Positions 1 to 7,038 of a stretch of 13,016 bases of DNA are shown here, piece by piece. The position numbers and the translations under genes were made by a program. Every line of letters starts with the position of its first letter. Positions within the stretch are counted from its first letter, which is position 1. Source of the stretch: Monoraphidium neglectum (lineage: Eukaryota > Chlorophyta > Chlorophyceae > Sphaeropleales > Selenastraceae); the NCBI RefSeq assembly GCF_000611645.1, contig NW_014012040.1, positions 1 through 13,016 of the forward strand, read 5' to 3'. The notes under the pieces were generated by a model. The model was not told the DNA's origin. It saw nothing but the letters and a program-made list of their open reading frames with translations, and did not search any database.

Positions 1-457
1 GGGGCGGTGAGGGACGCGGAGCGGCGCAGGGTGCTGGGCGCGGCGAGGGGGGAAGCAGGGGCACGCGCCCCTGTTCGCGGCCAGGCGGCGACAGATGCGC
101 GAGGCGCACACCCAGGCGCGTGCGTCCGAGAGGGGGGTTGGGCCCGGGGACGCCTGAGCCTCCCAGTTGGCGCAACTCGCGCCCGTCGCATCCCTCGGCT
201 CCCCTTGACCGCTGCGACGGCGGCGAGCGCTGGCCGCGGCAGCTGCCCGCCGGCCGCCGGCTGGCCGCCTCTGGCGCCGACCCGCCCGCCTGGCACGCGC
301 TCAGGATGGGACCACTGGATGACATCATCCCCCCCTTTTGTTCCTCGTCACAGCAACAAGCCAGCAAGCCCTGCCACCAGCCGCCCTGACGCTCCGTCGA
401 GCGAGCAGATCACCGCCGCACCAAAAAAATCGTCCCGAGGCCCCCCATCGCCCCCAC
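1..457 (-). other. ATPase intron 12 (incomplete); no exon found
   Basis: Downstream of the last ATPase exon (donor GTGGGG at 457-452) the coding sequence should resume with the second residue of TGE followed by a PVxK-like segment. I read every AG in this stretch on the minus strand and found no continuation of the actuator domain. The intron therefore seems to extend past position 1. Open frames on both strands here look like shadows of GC-rich intron DNA. Confidence 0.6.
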
Positions 458-2498
458 CTGTAATCATGGCTTCGTTGATGTAGGAGCAGCCCTCCAGCAC
501 CTCCCCGTCCGCGGGGATGCGCCAGCCGGGCAGCACCTGTGGGCGGCGAGTGGGGGCAGCGGGGGTAGACGGTTCGGCCGGGGATGCGGGGCGAAAGGGG
601 GGCACAGGCGCCAGGAGAAGCGACGGTCGCTACAGACGCAAACGCTGCCTGTCCAAATGCATTGACGCCTTGCAGAATGCACCTAGATGACACCACTTGG
701 TGATGCATACATACACACACACGCACATAAACATGCACGACATGATATCACATTCGTCTGTGCATCTGATCAGATGTGTGTACGTATCCAGGCCCCGCAG
801 CAAACCCCCGCGCGCACCTTGAGCACGTCCCCCTTGTGCACCATCGCGGTGGCCACCTCGCGCGTCCCCGCGACGCCCCCCTCCTCGTCCAGTTCGCACA
901 GCAGCGCCGACTCAGGGGTCAGCGCCAGCAGCGCCTGGGGGGTGCGACCGGGGTGATTGAGGGCGGTGGGTTAGACGGGAGGGATGGGGGTGGTGTTCGA
1001 TGGCATTGGAAGCCTGTGAGACATGAGGTTGGGGTGATGGAGGAGCCCAAAGCTAGAAGGGGTGATGCGTGGCAGGTGCACGCCCACACACACACAACCC
1101 ACGCAAACACAAACAAACCCAAGATGCACGTGCTCGCGCATACACCACAACTGATAATCAACCAAGGTGTCAACCGCACCACCACTGCTTGACAAATCAT
1201 TGAACACGACACGCGACCAACGACCGATCTGTGCGCGCATCAACACACACACGCGTGCGCGCGCCACACGCGCACCTTGATGGCCTCTGATGTGCGGCCC
1301 TTTGCGCTGCACTCCAGGTACTTTCCCAGCACCACCACGGTGATGAGGATAGCGCACGTCTCGAAAAAATCCTGCGGGTCAGGGTTTTGGAAGTCGAGGG
1401 GGCGTGGCGGGGGTTGGGGTGCTGAGTTGGGGCCGAGCTCCGGGTGACCGGCGGAGGAGGCGTCGGGTGTAGCGGCGCCGACATGCGGCTGCGTGCGCAT
1501 GGCTCGCCGCGAGGAGAGGGGGCGAGGCAGCTGGTGCTGCGGCCTGGCGGCCTGAACAACCCGAACAAGCCAGCTCACAATCCCTGGGAGCGCACAACCT
1601 TTCCGCAGCACGCGCAACACACACATCACGCATGGGGATGCTGCCTGCACACACACACACACACACACACTCGCGCGCGCGCGCGCGTACATGCACATGT
1701 GCACATGCTCGCGTCGACACCAACACACACCCAGCACATACATCACACACGAGAGCACACAGACACACATGCCCTCACACCATGACGCGCACGCACCACC
1801 CACCGTGGGCAGGTTCCTGCCACCTTCCCGCCCAAACTTGTGGCGAGCGATGAAGCCTTCGGCCACGGCGATGAGCGAATACACGTACGAAGCGTTGGTG
1901 CCAAGTGACACCAGCACGTCCATGTTGGCGCCCCCGCGCCGCAGCGCCTTCCAGGCCCCGCGGTGGAAGCGCCAGCCGACGACAAACTGAGGGGGCCGGC
2001 GGGCCGGCCGACAGGGCAGGATTGCGTCAATGCGAAGCCCTTTCAAAGTGAGGCGGGGGCCGGCCGGCTGGGGTACTGAGATACGAGCATCACGTTGATG
2101 CTGTGGATGTGTCAGTCAGAGCAGTGGCGCGGACACAAGGCGAAGGGCAGTCTGTGCATTGGTGGGCGGCTGTAGGGGGGGTCGATAGGTCAGGCGTCGC
2201 ACCTGGACGGGTGTTGTAAGCACAAGCTTGAGCAGATGGTCAATGGGAAAGCCGAGCACCAGGGTCCGCGTCAGGAATGAGTGGCCCATGCCTGGCAGCG
2301 GCGGCGCAGAAGGGAGAGGACAGCAAAGGGTTGAGAAGAATCAGCAGAGACCACTGGCCGCCAACCAGTGAGCACGCCTGGCGGGGGACACGGCGCGCTG
2401 CATACAGCAGACAATCAAGGGGCCCCTGCAAGCCCTTCCAATCGTCATTGTGGCTCCCACGCCGCGCGAGCCTCGGGACGGCGGCAGCACTGGCGGCA

Positions 2499-2561
<63 letters not shown>

Positions 2562-5089
2562 GGCTGCGGCGGCGGCCGCTCACCCAGCATGGGCAGGACC
2601 ATCGAAATGAAGAAGAGCGGCGCGGTGAACGCGACGCTCCAGCGAAGCAGCCGCCCCCACTCCGCCAGCTCCCCGCGCTGCGCCGCGCCCGCCTCGTCAG
2701 CAGCGCCGTCGGCCGCGGCGAGCGCGGCAACAAAGCCGGCGGCCTCGATCGCAGCGATGAAGTCGCGGGGGCCAGTGACGTTGGGGTCGAACGACACCTG
2801 CGAACGGAATGCGGGCGGGCGGGGTTGCGCACAGGCGGGCCAACACGCTTTGTGAGAGTTTTTGTTTAAGTGCTTCAAATAAGCCCATGCAGGAGCCACG
2901 GCTGAGCCTCAGAAGGGCGGGCAGCACCGGCGCCGCGCCCAAATAAGAGTGGACGGAGCCTTGCGTTTGAATGCATGCACGCCGGGCGCACGGCGCCGCT
3001 CGCAGCGCAACGCGCCACAGCCAACCCCGCCCCGCCCCTGCTCGGCTGCGGCCGGCCACCACCCCCAAAATCGGTCACCGCCCTTCCCCGCTGCGAGTGC
3101 GGCGGCCTGCTGCTGCCACGGCATGCGCAACAGCTTGCTCGGCCGCCCCGCTGCGGCGCCGCACCTGCGCCCTGTTTGACAGCAGGTCAACCGCCGCGAG
3201 CGTGACGCCCAGCACCGCCGCCAGCGCGCGCTCGACCGCGCCGCTGCACGCGCCGCACGTCATGCCCTCCACCGCCAGCGTGCACTGCTCCACGCCTGGG
3301 TGGGCGCCGCGCGCGCGCACACATGGCAGTGGACGTGAGAGGCGTGTCAACCGTGAGGGAATGTGCAATCTCAATGACCCGGGCGCAGCTGTTGCGCCCC
3401 TAGCGCCGCCCTCGGCTCCCCCAGCCAGCCTACAGGCGCGCTTGGCGGGCACCCTGCCTCCGACCCCCAGCCGGCGGCGCAGCAGCGGGACGGGGCCCTA
3501 GCCGCACCCGCGACGCTGACGAGGCGCGCCTCGAAGCCGATGTCGTCCACTGCGGCGAGCAGCTGCTTGACGGACGCCTCGTCAGCGTCGAAGACGACCT
3601 GCGGGGGCCACAAGGGGCGCGAACCGGGAGCGGCTAAGGAGCATGGCCGGCCGGCGTGGCGCAGCGCAGCGGCAGGCGCGTGCACACTATCTCATGCGCG
3701 CGGCCGCGCAGCCTGGGGCTGTGGATGGCGACGGCCTCAAAGGGGCTCGTCGTGCCGAAGCGACGCGTCTCCATGCACATGCTGGGCGTGGGGGCAGGCA
3801 GCACTCTGTGGCATGACGGTCAGCCGCGCGCCGCCCCCGACCCAACACTACTCACCTCCGCCTCGCCCTCCGCAAGTGCCACCCCCGCCCGCGCCACGCC
3901 CGGCACCGCCGCCAGCGCCCGCTCGACCGCGCCGCTGCACGCCGCGCACGTCATGCCGCCGACCGCCAGCCGCACGACCTGCGGCGGCCGCGCAGCGCCG
4001 AAGCTGCCGCCGTCGACGTCGCGCGCGCCGGGGCCCTGGTCGCCGCCGCGGCGCCGCGTGACCTCCAGCAGGCGCGCCTCGAACCCCGCGTCCTCGACAG
4101 CGGACACCAAAGCGTCCGTTGATATGAGGTCATCCTCAAAATCGATCTGGAAGGGAGGAGGGACGTTCCCGAGAGGACATATAATATAACCAAGGCGGCG
4201 ACGCGGGCAGGAATCGATCATGCTGCCCGCATGCGAGGCAGCAGCGGCGTGGAGCCGCGCATGCATTTTGCAGCAGGCTGCTGGGAGCTGCATTTGCAGC
4301 AGTCATGCGGGCCGCGTGCTGCTATTTGCCGCTGACAATCGCGGCCCGCTGCCGCAGCAACGGCATGCAACAGGGCCCCACCTCTGCGGACTGCTGCAGC
4401 AGCGCGGCGCGGGCCTGGGTGACTCCCGGCAGCGCCCTGTGCGGCGGCGGGGGTGGGGGGGGGGGCGCTGGTTGATGCGGGGCGAAGCATGCGTGCCGCG
4501 TCGTTGTCGGCGCCAGGTTCCCGGTGATCCATGCGGGTCTTCCGCCGGGGCCATGGCGGGGATGGGGATTGCCCAATGAATGCACACCAATCACACAGGA
4601 GGCCAGCCGCAAGCGGCGCCCTCACCCTAGCGCCTTCTCCACCGCCGACGTGCACGCGCCGCACGTCATGCCTTGCACGGACAGCTGCGGCCGCACGAAG
4701 GGTCAGGCAGGCGGCATGCAGCGCATGAGCGCAGAGGACAGCGCGGCGTTGGTGCAGGTGCCCTCGAGCAAGGGAGTTGGGATCGCTCTCAAGGCGGGGG
4801 GGCTGGGGCCATCCCAGGCGCCGCAGAGGTGCTGCTGGGTCACTTGAGCTGGCTGCTTTTGTGTGTTCCGAGCGATCAGGTTTGCAAACGCACACACACA
4901 GTGCAATGATGGTGGCGTCTGAACAGCGCGCGCGTCGCGTGCGCACACCAGTGCAGTGCTACAGGACGGCAGGTCGCCGTTGTGCAGCGGACCGGCTGAC
5001 GCCGGCTGCCCCGTCCGCGCCACCATCTCCGTTCCAGCCACCGCTGTGTATCCCTGCTGCGCCTTCGCGAGTCGCTTGAGGTGCTCCAT
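458..5089 (-). CDS. Copper-type P1B heavy-metal ATPase, 5' part (12 exons, runs off left edge)
   Basis: Exports Cu+ (or a similar soft metal) across a membrane using ATP. Exons on the minus strand: 5089-4949, 4684-4626, 4436-4382, 4146-3856, 3598-3508, 3295-3165, 2797-2584, 2291-2203, 1986-1804, 1371-1276, 934-818, 536-458. All junctions are GT/AG and phase-consistent. HMA1 (residues about 48-114, CGAC at 55-58), HMA2 (142-212, CAAC at 152-155) and HMA3 (214-285, CGAC at 226-229) each carry GMTCxAC. Helices lie near 306-326, 346-362, 380-400 and 422-437, with [11 protein letters not shown] (377-387) and LGKYLE (433-438). The actuator segment has IPADGE (496-501) and INEAMITG (509-516), ending inside TGE. 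The CPC, DKTGT and ATP-binding motifs are not in the window. Three CxxC HMA domains favour the Cu+ class, which is family knowledge. Exon 1 (47 residues, start at 5089) is the least certain part: it is chosen from an in-frame ATG below a TATA box and a phase-0 donor. Organelle versus secretory targeting cannot be decided. Confidence 0.9.
935..1275 (-). other. ATPase intron 10
   Basis: A 341-base intron between the exon ending TSEAIK and the exon starting [10 protein letters not shown]. The donor is GTGCGC and the acceptor CCCCCAG. It carries scattered short CA runs (around 1083-1100 and 1240-1252) and no coding segment that I recognise. Confidence 0.75.
1372..1803 (-). other. Large ATPase intron 9 with simple repeats
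   Basis: This 432-base intron lies between the exon ending NLPT and the exon starting DFFET. It has donor GTGGGT and acceptor CCCGCAG. Its content is CA- and CG-rich simple sequence, and no further exon was recognised. An earlier donor in the same exon would leave a phase-1 junction that breaks the [11 protein letters not shown] frame, so the ACG|GTGGGT donor at 1804/1803 was preferred. Confidence 0.75.
1647..1708. repeat. (CA)n-(CG)n alternating purine-pyrimidine tract
   Basis: A CA run at 1648-1670 is followed, after one T, by (CG)8 at 1672-1687. Strict purine-pyrimidine alternation then continues to 1708. Such sequence is prone to adopt Z-DNA. It lies in ATPase intron 9. Confidence 0.9.
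2501..2560. repeat. (CTG)20 / (CAG)20 trinucleotide repeat inside an ATPase intron
   Basis: Twenty uninterrupted CTG units on the plus strand (CAG on the transcribed sense of the ATPase). The tract starts about 22 bases inside the 292-base intron 7 (2583-2292). The flanking exons join perfectly as MVLPMLG then MGHSFLTRT using donor GTGAGC at 2583-2578, so the repeat is intronic and does not encode polyglutamine in the spliced protein. Confidence 0.95.
2798..3164 (-). other. ATPase intron 6
   Basis: A 367-base intron splitting HMA3 between NRAQ and VSFDPN. The donor is GTGCGG and the acceptor TTCGCAG; both flanks are phase 0. No repeat or extra exon is visible inside it. Confidence 0.8.
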
Positions 5090-5463
5090 GTCCTCGAGTG
5101 CCGCGAGCACGCCTCGCGTGCCCCTCTTCGTTCCTCTGCGAGGAATATATAGACTAATTAAAGCTCATGGCGGCGTGCCTCCTCGATATGAAGCGCTAGT
5201 GTCTGTCTTGGTAAGTGTGAGGTGGGTGTGATGCTTCCTACTGCGCTCGGATGTAATATTTCTAGGCAATGCGTAGTGTGTTTGCTGCTGTCAGTTTGGA
5301 TACACGTCGTTTGAGTCCCGAGGCAGTCACCGAAGTACTGGATCGTGCACACGCGCGGCTATCTGGGGTGTGCACCCGATTGATAATCTTACAACCATGA
5401 TAAGGTTGTTGAGAGCGTGGCAGAGCATGCATCCGGCTGCTTGCTGTGGCACGAGGCGCCGGC
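5090..5463. other. Intergenic region between ATPase and unknown plus-strand locus
   Basis: About 370 bases upstream of the ATPase start, noticeably less GC-rich than the flanks. It holds a TATATA box, a strong-looking plus-strand donor GTAAGTGTG at 5211-5219, a possible acceptor ATTTCTAG ending at 5265, and one GTAC at 5335-5338. A short ATG frame at 5167 stops after 10 codons. No confident coding exon was identified. A plus-strand reading from ATG 5088 would run antisense over ATPase exon 1. Confidence 0.5.
5144..5151 (-). promoter_or_regulatory. TATA box, ATPase side (possibly bidirectional)
   Basis: On the minus strand the octamer TATATATT begins about 57 bases upstream of the proposed ATPase ATG at 5089, a spacing that would give a 5' leader of roughly 30 bases. 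The core TATATA (5146-5151) is palindromic, so the same element could also serve plus-strand transcription. This is positional inference only. Confidence 0.45.
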
Positions 5464-6624
5464 ATGGTCAGCCTTCATGGCGTGAGGACGGGTGACAAGC
5501 GCATGTGCCTGTCCGGCGATTGGGCCTGGCGCTCTCAAGAGGCTGGTCGCACATACGTGCTGGTCAAGCTGCCTGATTGCGACAGTATTACAAGCGTGGC
5601 GGGCGACATGCGCTCCTGCACTGATTGCAAGGTGGCGGCGGATGAGCGAGCTTGGGAGGCGCAGCCCACTGGCGATGGTGCACTGCTCCGTTCGTTGTGC
5701 TCAATTCACGCAAGGACGCACGCATGCTTTGTGTGTGCGTGTGTGTGTGTGTGTGTGCGCGCGTGCGCGCACGCACACGCGCAGATAACCGGTGTGCGCA
5801 GCGGGCGCCAGGCGGGGGCTGTGGCCAGGCAACACGTCGCAGTGCAGCCATAACTTAGTAGACATCACCATTGCAAGCGCCAGTGGCTCTTGCAACCAGG
5901 TGGCCAACAAGTGTATAGAGGGGCTGACAAGTGCATCGACATTGCCAATTTAGGACCGCGCTCTCCTTTCAAAACACCTCGCATTTCCCAGGTCAGCTGG
6001 ACAGGCTGGGAATGCGATTATTTTGCTGTGGTAGATCAGGTCAAGCGGGGGCTGACTTTCATGTTTCTCACTAGTGCATGCGGCCCCGGCTGTTCAAAAA
6101 AGGCGTGAATGCATGCGTTCGGTCCCAGCTAGAACTCAGCCTGTAGTACCGTATGAGCTCCTGCTTTCCACATGTCTCACAGCCGCGCTGTGGCCCCGCT
6201 TGCAGTAGGTGGAGATCAACAAGGCCGATGCGACAGCTTGCTCCCTCTCCCGCCAGTGGACTTGTTCATCATTGTCGCCATCCTTGCTTGTACTTTCGTG
6301 CATCTATAAACAGGCATTCACAGAACAAAACATCCCTGCCTCAGAACATCGTATCAGTGGGGGACGCCTGGGCGGGCCAATGCCCAATTCCGTCCCAATC
6401 ATCGCCCTGTCTATCGTACGGCGAGGTACTTGGCGCACAGTGAGGTCCCCGCCTCACCTCAGCCCGCCGTCCCTGGTGGGCTGCTTACCAGCTTTGTCGA
6501 AGCATTGCGTGCATACGATGATACAATACTTCAGTCGACACAGCGCTCCGAGCCGCCGCTGTTCATGTCCCACAAGAATCTTATCATAGCCTCACAACTG
6601 GTGTGCCGGTGGTTTGACAATTAA
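5464..6624 (+). CDS. Unknown Cys-rich multi-exon locus (tentative)
   Basis: I do not recognise this protein. The best coding segment is 5464-5631 (56 codons from ATG, with third-position GC well above the local average), containing MCLSGDWAWRS, YVLVKLPDCDS and MRSCTDCK. Phase-0 candidate continuations are 5843-5899 (CSHNLVDITIAS, ending SGSCNQ), 5992-6039 (VSWTGWECDYFAVVDQ) and from 6209 (VEINKADATACSLSRQW). Later open pieces are 6345-6425 (NIVSVGDAWAGQ onward) and 6430-6624, ending CRWFDN and a TAA. The Cys spacing suggests an extracytoplasmic or structural protein, but no signal peptide is visible. Against the model: the donors (GTGGC, GTGGC, GTCAA) do not follow the GTGNG rule of the neighbouring genes, and the last two pieces are in different frames and could be joined only by a 37-base intron. 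It may be wrongly assembled, or a decaying gene. Exons are tentative. Confidence 0.3.
5731..5783. repeat. (GT)n-(GC)n alternating purine-pyrimidine tract
   Basis: Fifty-three bases of unbroken purine-pyrimidine alternation: GT repeats to about 5757, then GC/GT/CA steps to 5783. It includes an inverted repeat with arms GTGCGCGC and GCGCGCAC. It sits in a probable intron of the unknown plus-strand locus. Confidence 0.9.
6305..6310 (+). promoter_or_regulatory. TATAAA element (possible promoter)
   Basis: A perfect plus-strand TATAAA in a low-GC stretch. It could drive a transcript starting near 6335, either one containing the 6430-6624 frame or a long-leader MYB transcript. It could equally be chance within an intron. 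No other core promoter element supports it. Confidence 0.2.
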
Positions 6625-7038
6625 TTTCTTGTCCTGGCCGGCGGCGCCGCACCCGCGGCCCGAGCCAGGTTCCGTTGAGCTTCTCGTTTTGTCAAGGGTC
6701 ATGCAGTGCGCACAGCGGTAGGCAGCCGACACCCACGGATGCCGACGCCTGCCGTGATGCAAGGTGCATGTCTATCATGCAGGGACAATCCATTTCTATG
6801 CCTCGTTCGGTATCAGATGCCTGTGACGCAGCGGCATGGCCCGAGGGGAAACTCGGAGGGCCACGAGGCTCATCAAGTCTCGACTCACCCAAGTGCCCAC
6901 CCAAGCATCCCACCCAAGGCGGGCTGCGGTTCAAAGTGATGCTTGATCAACGTATACATTGCAGCACCAAGGCTCAACGGGTACCCTCACACCCCGCTGG
7001 TCAAACCGTGTCCCAGCACGTCTAGGTGCCTTGAGAGG
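6625..7038 (+). other. Upstream region of the MYB gene
   Basis: About 410 bases between the TAA at 6622-6624 and the MYB ATG. One plus-strand frame is open for much of it, but it has no recognisable domain and ends at a stop just before the MYB start. A weak TATA-like TATACA lies at 6953-6958, 81 bases before the ATG. This is probably promoter plus 5' leader. Confidence 0.4.

Noticed and set aside
1..457. Continuation of the ATPase actuator domain after TG
   Set aside because: No AG-preceded segment in this interval gives a glutamate followed by a plausible P1B ATPase sequence in the required phase.
1632..1853. Open frames encoding Thr-His, Cys-Val or Ala-Arg repeats over CA/CG tracts (also at 5701-5790 and 11003-11284)
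   Set aside because: They are translations of dinucleotide repeats in introns or intergenic DNA.
2240..2899. A minus-strand open frame that appears to encode a polyglutamine protein with a membrane segment
   Set aside because: Donor GTGAGC after MVLPMLG and acceptor before ATGGGCCACTC join two conserved ATPase segments in phase. The Gln run is intronic.
120..4909. Many plus-strand open frames across the left 5 kb
   Set aside because: They are antisense shadows of the ATPase exons and introns. The conserved domain sequence is on the minus strand.
5088..5210. A plus-strand first exon (ATG 5088 to the GTAAGT donor) for the unknown locus
   Set aside because: It lies opposite ATPase exon 1 and its frame does not join the best coding segment at 5464 without assuming an additional weak exon.
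6345..6425. Resemblance of SVGDAW to polyamine-type periplasmic binding proteins
   Set aside because: Only six residues match loosely and the surrounding sequence does not support the fold.
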